Position numbers and translations under genes: made by a program. This document shows, one piece after another, positions 34,001-49,000 of a stretch of 64,000 nt of DNA. Source of the DNA: Diadophis punctatus similis (taxonomy: Eukaryota > Chordata > Lepidosauria > Squamata > Dipsadidae); assembly GCA_023053685.1 (NCBI GenBank), contig JALIGW010000013.1, forward strand, positions 20,798,501 through 20,862,500, given 5' to 3'. Within the stretch, counting starts at the first letter, position 1, and each line of letters starts with the position of its first letter. The notes under the pieces were generated by a model. It saw nothing but the letters and a program-made list of their open reading frames with translations. It searched no databases and was not told the origin of the DNA.

Positions 34001-37000
34001 ATGTTACTGGGATATGAAAGTAAAGATGGCATTTTCATTTCATATTTGCCTTATAAGAGGAGTTAATGTTATAGTTCATGTTATAATGTTATAAATATGA
34101 ATCCAACATTAAGTTCAGAGCTTCCAAGTCATTTATTTTTAATTAAAAAAAATTTTACTCAAATTTTATTGTTAAAATGGGGGTGCGTGTTATACGCCGG
34201 TGCGTGTTATACGCCGATAAATACGGTAAATATCTCCATAGCAATGGTTGTTCAAAGAATCTTCCTACAAATTGAAATGCACATCTCTTGGCAATTATTT
34301 TCTGATTGGATATAATAAGCCCATTCCCCAATCTCCACCAATCTTCTTAAGAAAGTCCAGTCCATCACTCATCAATTTTGCCATCTCTAAATCTTTTGAA
34401 CTCATGCCCCTTTCAGCCTTCTTCAACAAGCCTGCAATTCTCAAACCAGGCTCCAAACTTCAAATCTGTTGGTAACAAATTAGATTCCAATCCATCTGAT
34501 TGTAAGTCTGGTTTAACTGCTGTTACTTGCATCCGAGTGCCATCTTTGGGTTGATTTAAAACTGTTGTTAATTTATCAGACCTTTTATCCAAGTTTTCAG
34601 TTAGCACTTGTATGTTGAAAAGCATTTTTTTCAAGGTTTTGCAGAAGAAATTTCCAAATTTCTATTGACTTAAAAAAGTGGAAGAAGAGCTATAGAATTT
34701 ACACACTGGAGCAAGCAAGTCTAGGGCATTGTCTGGGTTCTGTCATATGCAGCTCTTTTGCACCTATATACTGTAGCTTCTATCTTGTTTGCAATAAAAC
34801 AAGTTATGCATCTATGTTTTATTGGTGACCTTGTATTATAAGCAAAATCCGGAATCCTGAAGATGAATGTTGAAATCATTGGAAATTCTGAGTTGCTAAG
34901 CATATCTGAGATATGCTTATTAATATTGTACCAGGGGATATCAATCCTGGGCATGTTTCACCTGGATGTGCATTCCATTGAATTATTCGTAGATGAGAAT
35001 ACAATTGTAATTAAATTTAATGATTAAATAAAAGGCAACATAGTACAATGGTGCAGAATATCTATTATGCTGGATGCTAATTTTTTGTTGACTTTTGAAT
35101 CTGACACTGTGACCTCATCATTGTTTTAAAATAAAGTTTATGTGCATACTACTGCAATACATTAAAGCCTCATTTAAATTTCCTATTGTTGTTTCCATAG
35201 GAATGGTTACCGCAGAGATGTTCCAAAGTTTACAGAACTGTGAAGTGATGCATAAAATGACAGAGAAATTCGATGAAGTAGGTCCTTCCTTTCCTAAGAC
35301 AGGAGAGCACAGCTTCATTGGTTTGAGGGACATTTGGAAGAGGCATGTAGAAGGCTATAGTCCAAAACTGTTGAGAGTCATTTTTAATCTGTAATTTAAT
35401 TTACTACATTGATTTTATTTTTAATTACATTTAGGTAAGACTTCAATAGCAGAATAAATAAAAGTAGCAGCTTTGTAAAGTCACTGTGACAGGCGCACTG
35501 CAGTTTACCTGTTGAAATAAGTCTGGGAAATCCAGATTCCACCCTCTGTCATGGAAGCTCATTGGATAATTTTGAACCAGTTTGTCTGTCTTAAGCTAAT
35601 CTGTGCCACAGTGTTGTGGTGAAAAAAAAACTGAATAGGGAAGTGCTATGTACCATACCTATTTTGGTTTGCTTCAAAAAAGGCCATGGTACACATTAGT
35701 ATACAAAAGTGTAGGCACCCTAGTCAAATTGTATGCTTCACAGCCTTTATTTTGAGGCTGTGCCTTCACATAAATTGTAAGCATACATTCAGATTTGCAG
35801 ATAATCTGGTGTTTAACTTTTCACTATCTAGAGATTATGTCACTCAGGAATTCACTGACCCACATTGTTTGACTAGGGCTGCTTAAACATTCCCATGCAA
35901 ACATGCATATTACACACACATAAGAAATTGATGGATAGAACATACTGCAAAATTCTTGGGGTATTCCTTGATCTCAGATTTCTGGATTTGCAGCTGCTAG
36001 CTATGATAAAATCACCTTTGCACAATTAATGGGGTGTGCTGGCTAGCCCTTTCTTGAGCTGTTCAGATTTGGCAAAAGCTTATCTCTGACCTGGTTACCT
36101 TTTATTGTAGCTACTATTGGGTCCTTTACATTGAGAAATTTTTCTGGGAACTGCATTTGCCCCCACATCTTAGGGTTTAGGAAATATGTAACCATTTTTC
36201 TCCTTTAATAGACCTTTAAGTATTACATTTTAAACATTTCTTTTATTAATGTTAATCTGTATTTTTAACTCTGGTATGTGTGTCACTACATATACATATA
36301 TGTATATTTGTGTATATATAAACACACATATACCCTACTCATATAAAGTACGATGTATATTATATATAGATAGATAGATAGATAGATGATATAGATAGAT
36401 ATAGATATATAGATATATAGATATATATGTATAAGAGACAGAGACATACACAAACATATGTATGTGTGTACACACACACACATAAATATATATATGTGTG
36501 TGTGTGTGTGTGTACACACATACATATATGTTTGTATAAGTCTCTGTGTGGTTGTTAGCTGCCTTGGTCCTATCTGGAACAGAAAGTCAGGATATAGATC
36601 AAATAAAAAATAGATGGGAGGAGTGGGTGTGGGACAGCACAGAGAAATTCAGAGGAGATCTGGAAGCAGGAATGGATTGTTGAAGGCAGCATGAAATTTG
36701 AGAATACCGGAGGGAAGTAAAGGGAGAGAGTAGTGATAAAAAAGGAAGAACACAAAGGAATTGGTAATATGTTGGAAGGAACATTGTAGTTTATCTGACT
36801 ATCTTGGACTGCATATCGCCTACTATACTTTTGATGCTTATGGTGGGCATGATTTTTAAAGAAGGATAGTAAACCTGTGTTTATTTTAACTTTCAAATTC
36901 TACTCAGAACTCCCAAGGATATTTAAAGCTAATGTTCAATGTTTCCGAATGTTTTTATATAACAGCTCATTATGTGTGCTTCTTCATTGACTTAAGTATT

Positions 37001-40000
37001 GATGGCAGTTTCACTCATGAAAAATGAAGATATATGTAGGATATTGCCAATACCTTGGAGGTGATAAAGAAATCCTTACTTATACGGAAATATCAATATA
37101 CACAAAAACTGTTTGAACTTAGCTATGGATGTTTATAATTGTATTTAATTATTATGAGAACATTAATGTTGTTAAACATCACTGCTTAAGTTTTGTTTTG
37201 CCTTTATGTATTATAGGAAACAGGATTGCAATATAAAAGGTTTATGGCTTATCCCTGGATTTTGACTGTTACTTGGCCAGTGGACATGGTAAAGTAATTA
37301 TTTAATATATACTCAACTCTTTATTTTGCTGGAATTTATGTACGGATACCCAATAAGGTTCTTAGACTGTATGCAATACATGATGTGACAGTAATCAAGA
37401 TTGCTGCAAACTTTCACAAGTTTCCAGGATCTGTTCAATATATAATAAAAATGTTTCTATTTTCTAAAATACCAGTAGGAGTTCACTGGTTAGTCAGTTT
37501 TTATCATGTATTTCTAAGTGTAATTCTTATGAATGATATTCTTTATGTTTCTCCATTAAATGAAAATAATTATGTTGCTTAATGCACCACCTTCTCCTCC
37601 CTTGAAACAAATGCAATTATTTTTATGTATGCTGGCAACATGTGGTCAGTTGCTAACAAAATCAAGAAAAATACCTGCCGGCTTCTTTAATTTTACTTTG
37701 CTGTACTGTTCATTCCACCTCATAACCCCACATTTTGGAGAGGTAGGAAAAATGTGAAATGCTGGAGCTGAAGTGAGCCTTCTCAGAGTTAATTGTGAGT
37801 GTTGAGGGCACCCTCTAATACAGATAATAACAATTTTCTCTCTAATAAAATGGATAGTTGCAGTCTATCAAATAGACTACTGTTCCCAGGCATGTGGGGC
37901 ATACACCCAGTTGCTGTAGAGCAGGGGTGTTAAACTCACGTCATCACGGTGGCGTCACATGACATATTGGGACTTCCCCGCCTTTGCTAAACTGGGCGTG
38001 GGCGTGTCCAGCGCGTGACGCATCCATCCCCTGGGCCGGGAGTTTGACAGCCCTGCTGTAGATGTATCAATCTCATGATATAAAATTGTCAATGAGAAGT
38101 CAACTGTTTGTATGACTTCTTTCTAATCTGCAGTTTAAGCTTAACCTTATAACTCATCTAGGCATGAGTGTGAATCTTCTGCTAAATGAAGCTAAGGAGC
38201 CAAGTTGTGAAGTGTAAGGAGATCTTCTTTAGTGCTGAGTATTGGTTGAACTGATTGACAAAGCTGGGTCTAACATTACAGTCATGGTTTATGCTGATTT
38301 TGGTGATCACTGTCATTTCAAGAAAGAACTGTATGCTATGTACAGCGATAATTTTGCATATTAATGGCCTTTAGCAAGTCCAACTAGGAGAATCTTCTAA
38401 AATTCAGTGTCTATAAAGTTTTAGACCCTTCAGACTGAATACAATTGCTTTCACGTGTGATTCCAGATGTCAAAGCCCTGTGTGAACTTTCATGTCAAAG
38501 CATTGTCCTCTGCGCTATTCCTGGATGCCTTGGATTCTCTTCCATCAAATTGAACAGCTTTGTATCAGATGTCCTCAGATCATAGTATATTTTTACATTT
38601 CTTGCAGGGCAATGAAGACTATCCACTCATCAAACCAGGGTCCTATTGGAAGAAGTTCAGAACTAATTTTTGTGAATTCACTGCAGTACTAGTCCAACAA
38701 TGTCAGTACAGCATTTTGTATGACAGCTATTTGATGGACACAATTATCTCTCTCCTTACGGGTTTGGCAGATTCCATGGTCAGAGCGTTCAGGCATACCA
38801 GTACATTGGCAGGTATGGATAATACTATGCACTATTACTATTTAGTAGTTGGAAGCTTGCTGTAATGGTCAAAACATAGGGATTGTTGGTAAAGTTGGTA
38901 GAGTAAAAAAACCTCTGGTGGCAGGTACATAGCAGTCTGAAAAGAATTCATCAGGTGACCCTTTTACAGGAGCATTGTAGCACTTTGTAAATCTGCTTTT
39001 CTTTATGGAACTTTATGCAATTCAGAAACTAAGGAATATAGTGCTAATATGGAAAACATTATCATCCTTGAGTTATGGAAAATACGAAAAATTATCTAGT
39101 CCTTAACTGAAAGATTTTTCTAAAATTGGCTGACTTTTTGCAGAGCTACCATTGAATATGAGGCAAATGTTGTGCCTTTTAATGTTGGAAGCATGGGAAA
39201 CTGCTGGCCTATTCAAGGCATTCTGTTTGCAAGTGGTTACCCACTGATTCAAACACTGGGGTAGTCTCCCATCTATTATTTGCTATTATAAAAGAATGAT
39301 CCTGTTGAACTCAGATACCATGTGTTTGTGGATTGGAGGAACTACCTAGTGATACATGATTGATAATGTTACTGATGAAACAACAGGTGCTGTCCAGACA
39401 AATAGCTAAAGTAGAAATATATATAGTCAAGATCATTGTGACATGGAAATGTTTATACTTATGCTTTCAACCATTCTTGGTCTTGGAATTTATAGTAAGA
39501 AAGCCATACCTTCAGGCTACATACCTGAACTATTTCTGATTTTTCTTTTTCTCAAATAGCCTTCAGACTAATGGAAGATCTCATACTGCCTAAAAATGCT
39601 AGGTTTAGGCCTGAGCTTTAGCTAGGACTCATTGCCATTTTTGATTCTGAAATCTCAGAATACATTTCAAAAAATTCAGAGCTAGAGAATGTGGCCAGTT
39701 GGAATGCTTCACGTCCCAGTTTCTGGAGATTTGAGTTGCATATTTCTGGTATTATTCCTATCAGTGTGTAATTTCTCTTGGCACCTTTAAGGGGTTTATC
39801 GTTTATGCCTGTGTGTTTTATTCCAGAGAGAATGAAGTTGAGACAGGGCCTCAGCTTCATGTGTCATAAATTCACCCTCTAGAACTAACACTTAATTAGG
39901 AGGTACTTTCCAGTTCTTCCATATTAAAGAAGTCTGTTGGATTTGCTAACAGCCTGTTATGGTTCTTAGGATGACTGATTATTTTCACACTCTGTAGATA

Positions 40001-43000
40001 AAGCTGAATGATAGATAAGAAAAGAAAGGAAAGTTGAAGGAGTAGCCAGAAATGATGCAAAACATCAAACTAAGATGATGGATCATATAATGGAAAATTC
40101 GTTCTGGAACTACTGAAAACTATAAAAAAGGCATTCAAAATAAATATATATTAAATTAATAATAGACTTAAAGTTACAATAACCAGCACCATTATGGGGA
40201 TCTATCAAACATAGATTGCTGGAGAATGTATTGGGATGGTTACGTTATGTTAATTGCAGCAAGGAAGGCTTATGTTGGAAAGAGCTTGGCAATCAACCCA
40301 AATATCATCAATTGAGGAGTGGAAAAAGAAGTTACGGACTATTAAGTATATAATAATTTAATAATGAATGATTATTTATTGTAATAATTTCTGAAATAAT
40401 GACCCCTTATAAATACAATTAGGAGAAAAATAGGTGTCAACTTTGAACAGAACCTGGCAGAAGCCATTTTCCTATTCTTCGGAGTGGGGAGGGGGGAAGG
40501 AGGCTGGGATGCTTTGCTAGATACAACACATAACTTTCTCGTGGGAACCAAGGTCATCTCTACAGGTGATGGATAAAGTCGGGGTGGAGTGCCTGGAGAG
40601 CCCGCCAATTGACCTTATTGGCCAATGTGACCTGTGACATTGGGGAGAGAGTTATTTCCTATTTTAATTATACAGAAACCACAGGAAATGTTTAGAGTTG
40701 ATTTTACATTTAAGCCTGCCAATATGATGTACCCAATAAAGAAGTTCTTTGAGGAAGATCCTAGCCTTCGAGTCCTGATTTGCTTGGGTTCGTTAGTCGG
40801 AGCCTTGACATTAGGTTCTAATAATTTTTATGACATATGCTTTGCTGTAGCATTAAAATTATTATTAAACAATCATTTAATAATAATTTAAAAACAATTT
40901 TAGATATTTGATAAGAAAATATTAGTTTCCTAATGAACTTTGGTATACTGGCTAAGGCAGTATAAAGTAAAAAGTAGGTGACCCCTTGAGTCCCAGTCCC
41001 ATCTTAGGCACAAACCCAAATTGGTGATCTGGGCCAGTCATTGTCTCTCAGCCCTAGAAAGGAGGCAATGGCAAACCTGAAAAACCTTGCCAAGAAAACT
41101 GCAGACTAATCTAGGCAAATCTCCAGGAGTCAACACTGGCTTAAGGCAGAAAAAATAATAATGTTTTTTGGGAGGCTAGTTTGAGAGTGGTTTTTTTTGC
41201 TAGAATTTTATGGGTTTGATACTTAGTGACAAGTTCTTAAAGTAAACAATTTGATACAGAGATGCATATTATGCACATACACACCCAAGGGTTTTTTACA
41301 GCTAAAAAAGTAGTGTCAAACTTCTGTTGAAAAAAAATAATTCAGTGATAGGCATAAACCATAGTCACAGCTAAAGTAAGTTAGATGCGGTACTTACAGC
41401 TTAAGTAAGTTATTCCTAAGCTTTCCTTTCTTTTTTATTCTAAATTTCTACATTCGTAATGTTAAGATTCTAGACTTGATTTTGGTATTCTATTTGTTTT
41501 TGTTTCCAGCTATGAAGCTTCTTACAGCACTTGTAAATCTAAATCTAAATCTCGAAGTAAGTAAAGATAACCTGGAAAGATTATATGAGGTAGAAAAGAA
41601 GAGGACCGTGGGAAAGAAAATCAATTCTAGACTGGACCAGCTTGAGAGAAAAAAGAGAGAGGTGGGGCAATGTTTCAAGGGGAGATAAAATGTAATTCAT
41701 AAACCGGAGACAATGTTACTAAATTTGCCATTCAGTGCCATTAGCATTTAAGCCTCTGATTGGGATTTGCATAGCAAAGTCATCCCTGGTTATAAAAGCT
41801 GCCATTTATTGGAGAATTATCCTCTCATATGATGCTATAAGAGCTGAAGAATGGTTAGGAATGCAGGTGTTAAGATCTATATGGCCCTGAGCCATTATAT
41901 CTGAAATTAATATCTACTGGGAGAATTGTGACCTTTCCCCCTTTTGCATACTATGAAATGGCAAGCATAGCTTGCTAAGAGGAAAAAGAAGTTGAGCTTG
42001 CTTTCTGCTGTAGATAAGTGTCCAGGGAGGAAATACTGAACAACATGATAATTGTAAGAACTTCTGATTTTTTATATACTGCTTTTCTAACAAAGTCTAT
42101 TGCAGTTTTTCTTGGCCTGGTAACCTCTAGGAGGTGTGTTGGAGTAAATTCCTGTTATCCTCAGCTAGCCTAACTGATTGTTGATGGAAATTGTGGCCCA
42201 TTATATTCAGATTACTGTATGACTGCTCTGTTGGTACCAGCAAATTGAATATAGCTCAGCAGGTGGGGATCACGAGAGAATGGAAGGAAGGAGAAAGAAA
42301 ATTGCCCTAAGAGTGTATCTGCTTTAAACATAGCTTCCACAATCCTCCTTAGATTCTGCCAAATTGTAGCTTTTAAGATGACAGAAAATGAAGATGTGAA
42401 AAACTGGTAAACATTAATATCAATTTACATTAATTTAATGTACATTTAATGTAAAGGTAAACTAAATTAAAAAACATTTCATGGACTAATTTAATGTAAT
42501 TACAATGAACTCAAACCTCAAATTTTTTATCCTGATATAACTACATTTTGGGAGTGTAGCCATTGATGAAATCCTCTGAAGTGAAAGTGTGGCCTGAAAA
42601 AAATCACTGGATTAAAGCCTTTCCTATGTGGAAAAAATCCCCCTCAATTTTTCTCATTTCAGTATGAACAGAAATCTCTGGAAGTAGAAAATATGATGAA
42701 TGCGATTTTTAAGGGGACCTTTTTGCCACGTTATCGGTAAGAATGTTTATGTGTTTCCAAGGAGTCTAATTTATTAAGAATAGATTGACTGAGAAGCTTA
42801 TTTGCATGTAATCATTGAAGTTGCAATATAAAATTAAAAATATTCAAGCATTAGAATAAATTGTATTAAGAGGTACAAGACATCACATGGCACCTGATTT
42901 CAGCTTGCATTCATTCTCCTGATCCTTATGCAGTTGAGAGATTTGGTAAAAAGAGTCTTCTGCAGACTTCAGGTATTATATTGAAATACAGTGCCTGAAC

Positions 43001-46000
43001 AAGACTATAGTGTCTGCATATTTGACTGGTTTCATCAAGAATATTCAGAGTACTTCATACAGTTTTATAGTGTTCTTTTAATAAAGATTATTTATAGCAG
43101 ATGATACCAAGTATAGAATATGTAAGAATGTATGAACCAGCTCATTGAAGATCACAAATATTTTTTTCATTTGTTTAAAGTGATATTATTCCAGAAATCC
43201 GGGCTATTTGCATTGAAGAAATGGGCAGCTGGATGAAAATTTATCCTGATACATTCCTAAATGATAGTTACTTGAAATATCTTGGATGGATGCTGTATGA
43301 TAAAGTGAGTTATTTTATTAACAACTGAAAAAAACATCAATCTCCTTTTTTCAAAGATTAAGTTAGTGTTTTCGTTCATACATGCTTACATGATAATCTT
43401 CCATTGAACAACAAAACTAAATTTGAAGAATAGGGTTAAACACAACACACTTAATGTTATTCTGATTTTTCCTTTTTCCAGTTTAGAAAACCAAATAGAA
43501 AAGCAATATAAATTTAAATCAAAACGGTTGCTGAAACAATTGTCTAGTTTTCTTACAAGACTGATAATATGATTGGTTTTAGGTTGGAGCACTGCTGCTA
43601 AAAATCAGAAGGGCATCGTGAGGTTAGAATAGTCCATTTCAAATTCAAAGTGTTCCAAATTCAGAATATTTTATATACACTTCCATGGTTTACTTTTGAG
43701 ACAGATTGCATGTCCAAAAAATCAAGTACATGGAAGAGTATAGGCCAATACTGCAAATGCCAAAAAAATTGAGAATCCAAAGCCAAGTGTCCTGGCTTGC
43801 TGCCCCAAATTTAATGACACTTATATAAATCTTGGCTAAGATAATATCCGCAAGCCATACATGTTCGTGGATGAAAAAAACTAACCAGAAAAGTACACAT
43901 ATCTCAATTTAAAAAGTACACATATCTCAATTTGTTCCAAGCTACCTCCCAAATTGTAGGCAAAGAATCATAAGCAAAGCAATATGTTGAAATCTTTTCT
44001 CTTTGGTGTGGACAGGTTTTGTTATCAAAAGACTGGCACCTGAGGAAAGAGTCTCCTGCCATTGCCTAGTGAGTGATATTGATATCTGTATAATTTCATC
44101 TGTGCCTGTAATTCCCACTCCGTTTTTCTTTTCCTTATAGCATCCTGAAGTACGGCTGAAGTGCCTTCAGGCACTACAGGGAATATATAGTCAAAAAGAG
44201 GTTGTTTGTAAAATGGATCTATTCACTAGCAGGTTCAAGGTAAGTTAAAATCAGCATTTCCCAATATGAACTTGTTGATATTCGGATTGTTTTAGAACCA
44301 AACTAGACCCACTACAGGCCCTCAGATTTGTGGGGGGGGGGAGGGGAGGGGGATTAGAAACACAAATTCCTTCATTGTGAGTGTTCAGTATGAATTTTTT
44401 TCCATTGCACAAACTCATATTTCAGGGCTTGGATGCTTTATAATATATAAGCATATTTTTATTACATTTCTCTGCCACCCATCTTATGACTCTGAGTGGC
44501 TTACAATAAAAACTTGTCAGAATATAAAAGCATAATAAGAATAAACTTAAAAACTGAATTAAAATGTAAGTGTGCAGTATTAAAAGTTTAAAAAGTGGAG
44601 AGAACACCCTCACAACACCAACCATCCCCAAGGTTGCCTCACACTCTTCACCCCCCCCCCCCTGCCATTTGCAGAGCCAATTAATAGTTTAATATTAGGT
44701 TCCTGTACATTAACTTTTGTCCTTTGAAGATATGCATTTGGTAACTTTTCTAATTTGGTAACTTTTCTCATACAACTTTGTTGTGATATGATTCATTTAG
44801 TAAAAAAAGGAAAAATACGGTTGATTCAAAATCACTTATTAAATTGTTTTGGAATTTCATCTGGAAATAAAAACTATTTCTGCAAGGCATGTTTTATAAA
44901 ACTAATTAATAAGAATTACCAATTTTTGTTGTAAGCGATTCCAATTATTAGAACCAATATCTCTTCAACCATTTCTACAGCAATATGTTTCACCTATGGT
45001 AATATATTTCGAATCAATAACTTGAGATTTGTGTCTATTTTGAACCAGGACTCCAAATATTCCAAGCCTGTAGGGGGTGCTGCAAACCACCCATTGCAAA
45101 TTCTAAACATCAGCATTCAAGCTAAAAAAAAATAAAAGAACAGTTGCGGGTTGTTGTTTTTTTTACCTCACACAATATAAGAGTTTTTTTCTCCCAGACA
45201 TGATTTAGCAATGAGTTATTTTGCTATGTATGGTACTTTTGAAATCCCCAACTATGATCTTTTGTTATAATTTAGTAAAATTGAAGGAGCAGTTAATTCT
45301 ATCCGAAGCATTGTATCAAAAGGATTCTGTAGCAAAAAGCAATTTGAATAGAAAGTATTCAATCTCTCTCTTGTTGTTTTATATCCATTTAGGATCGAAT
45401 TGTGTCCATGGCTCTGGACAGGGACCATGAAGTAACGGTTCAAGCCATGAAACTCTTGATGGTTATGTCACAGTAAATAACTTTTTCACTTAACTATGAT
45501 GTGATATTTAATGGGTGTAAGATGCAGTTTTGTAACTAGTTAAGTCCTCATTAGCATGCAAAATATGCAGTTGCCCTTTGATTATTGTAAAGTTTTACTG
45601 CATAATTGAGATTTGCTCAAAATCTGAACCCTAATGGAATAACACAATGAATTACAAGTGTTCTCTGCAAATACATTATTAAGTATTATGCCTTGCAGGC
45701 AAATACTTTTTAAAAAATGTGCACAAGTTTTTTGCAATTTAATTTTTTTACTACTCTAACTTGCTTTTGTTACTCTTAGATTTCAACCAGATAGGTTGAA
45801 CAGAGAAGTTGCTTTTACCTTTTTTGCAATGAATCTTCACAACAGTGTTTTGAAACATCATCTGTATGCTTCTGCTATATTCTGTATTTAGCTGTGTGAA
45901 CATGTCACTACACCAAAGGTACCTGAAGCATATATTGCTGCTTTAAACATCAGAGTGAGGCTATCTGAATTTACTACATTACTATATTGATTTTCCCATA

Positions 46001-49000
46001 GATCATAATTGAATATGATCAAGTTGAGTTTTAATTTCTTTAAATAATACCTTGTGGTTTCTTAGTTTGATTCCTATTTTGCTTGGTCAAGTATTAACAT
46101 AAAATAGAGCACTTTTAGAAATATAGTAATGAATAATATTGGTTTCTTGCCACAATTCTTTTTTCTGCTTTGCGGTTGAGACGTGGATAGCATTGTACTG
46201 GCAATTTCTACTGGAGACAGAGGACCCTTGAAAACAGCAGCATTATGTCATCTGTAGATGATATAAATTTCTAGCAGTTAGAAACTAGAACAAAATACAT
46301 TGCACTTATCATTGTACTCATGTCGATCCTGTACTAGGAGGAGTAATGTGCTTTTGTTATCATACAATGATGTTGTATCCATTAATGTTACCCTTGTTCA
46401 ACTTCTGAATTGACAAATATTGCATTGGCACTGCAGCTGCTGAACACTTTTGTCTTTGCATTTGTTCTGTTGTTCATTTAAAAATTGATTAGCTAATGTC
46501 CTGTCTAGAAATAAATCTCGTGTCTATCAGGTCAGGTAAATCTTGTTCAAATTAAAAAGGTCTACCTCTGGATAAGTATGCAGAGGGCTGCAGCCTGAAA
46601 CTAAGTACAGGTAGTCCTCACTTAACAATAGCAATAGGGATCAGACTTTCCATTGTGAACAATGCAGGTGTAAAGTGTGACATCACATGACCATGTTGCT
46701 TAGTGATGGAAATTCTGGTACTTCCAGTTACTGTCATTAAGTGCATCATGGCAGGTCATTAAATGAGGGCAATTACAACCTCCTGCCATCTTTCCCATTG
46801 ACTTTGATTGTAAGAAGTTGGCGAAGGAAGTCCCAAACGGTGGTCGCATGAGTGCAGGATGCTTCAACTTTGTCTTTGCTGGATCACAGTCATGTGGCCA
46901 TGGAGATACTGTGATCCATGTAGTATGAGGCTCAGTCATAAGTACCTCTGGCTCAGTGCTCTTGTAAGTTCAAATGGTTACTCAACAAGTGATTGTTAAG
47001 CAAGGACCCACCTCCATTAGACCTGTGTGAATTATTTGACTTGATGCTTTAATCATGTACTGTTATTTCTTGGTTGTACCATTCATCATTCCAAAGAAAG
47101 AATCAGCCTTGAGAGTCTTCTCAAGCACTGGGCACATACATGTCTATGCACAAAACTTTTCCTGGGGTTTATTTATTTACTTAAAAGATTTATATGGCCA
47201 CCTATATTAAACAAAATAACAACTGAAAATTAAATAACAATATTAAAATTTAAAATTTGTATTGCTTCCTTTTTGGGGCTGAAAACAAGTTTTCACAGCC
47301 TCTCAGAAAGCAAAAGAAGTAGGAGCTCTTTACCTCAGAGGGGGGGACTCCCCCCCCCCAAGGTAGGCAGAGCTACACAGAAGTATTATGTACTACAATA
47401 ATCTTGGTCTTAGTTTGGGAAGGCTGTTGAATTTCACGAAGTCCAATTGAGTCATTGTGATTGAACATGCCTTCAGTAAGTTACATGGTCCTAGTAAATA
47501 AATAGCACTGAGCACCAATAAAGGAAAATAGACACATAGACATTAACAGCATCTATATAGACTATGCAAAAGAGATAATCAACCAGCCCAAAAGAGAAAA
47601 AGACTCCAGCACTTCTCCATCAGTAATCAGCTTCCCTTCCCTTTTCCTAGGACAACTATTTCCTATAGCATGTTATTAATTGTGGAATTAATTTCTATAG
47701 GAAGTTATTATAGGATGTTAAAAATCATTAAACAAATGGTGTTGATGGATAAGCACTGTTTCTTCTAGCAGCAGATTAAGCAAGTAATACTGGTGGTACA
47801 TTTTAATGTGCATTTAACTCCTCTCTATATGGAGGAAGTTACAGTATATTTTGAAAAATGAAATGTCCTTTTATAAACATGTCTTCAGAATAAATGTTTG
47901 CCTACCAAATGACAAATATTTTTTTTCTTATTTTTCCATAGTTGTTAGCTTCTTAAGGGCATAGAGCTGGCATTGGTTTATTTGAGTATAACCTTTCTCA
48001 ACATTGCAAAATGATTTTTTTCTACAACATCCATGATCCATGATTATGGCTGGCTTAGCACCGACTAAGGCATAGGAGGTATAAGTCAAAAGATCAAGAG
48101 AACTTAAATTGCAGAAGCCTGATTTTTTTTACGAGATACTTTTTAATGTTCACTTTGAAAGCATAATGGCTGACCAGAGGATCTTTGTTTTCATAAAGTA
48201 GGAATTTCTTGCATTCATATTCTGATCATGAGATTTTTCATTGATGATAGAAAAAAGACCTAAAACTTTGAGCTGCATTATTGGTGTCTGGCAACTGTAT
48301 CTTTCAGAAAATTATGAGATTGAGGCTATAGATCTTATTTTTATCTTTTATCTTAATATTTTTAGGGAAATATTCCATTGCCAGGTACTTCTCTTGCTAT
48401 TATACACAAGCTTATTTATGTTCCAGTCAGATCTAGACTTTAACATGATTTTATCATTTTTCTGGTAGTGAAGTATTTGTACTTCACTAGTGTAAACCCT
48501 GTTTTTGAATAGCTCAATAGCAGTTCCAATTTTTGACAAACTGTTTTAGAAATGAACAGACAATAAATAGACAATGAGTATCTTTTAAATCTGATTCCTT
48601 ACACTTAGATATAATAGGAGAAATCATGTGAAATTTCAAATATTCTTATTTTAGAGGAAGAAATCACTTCCCCATTCCCCAATTTGGTAAATGTTACTCC
48701 TGTTTTACAGCCCTTTTGAAAAATCATAAATGATGCTTCAGCCTTGTGAGTTTCATTTTTCTTCCAAGATGTATATTTTGCCTCTTTGTTCTTATCTCTT
48801 GAATGTTTCTTGCTTCGTTTTTTTGGGGATTAAACCATGACTCTCCTAGGACATTTATGTAAAGTGTTTTCTCAAAAAAAAATTTTTTTATTAAAAAGAA
48901 AAGACTCACAGCTTTCTGAAAATGTTACATCAAATAATTATTAACTTGCATTGTTTTTCAAGCTGCCTTGTCTCCTAGTAAACAAGCCAATAATGACCAT

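Noticed and set aside
45393..45478. Premature stop in the STAG gene (CAGTAA)
   Set aside because: The TAA is part of the GTAAAT donor; splicing after CA to 50050 restores the frame.
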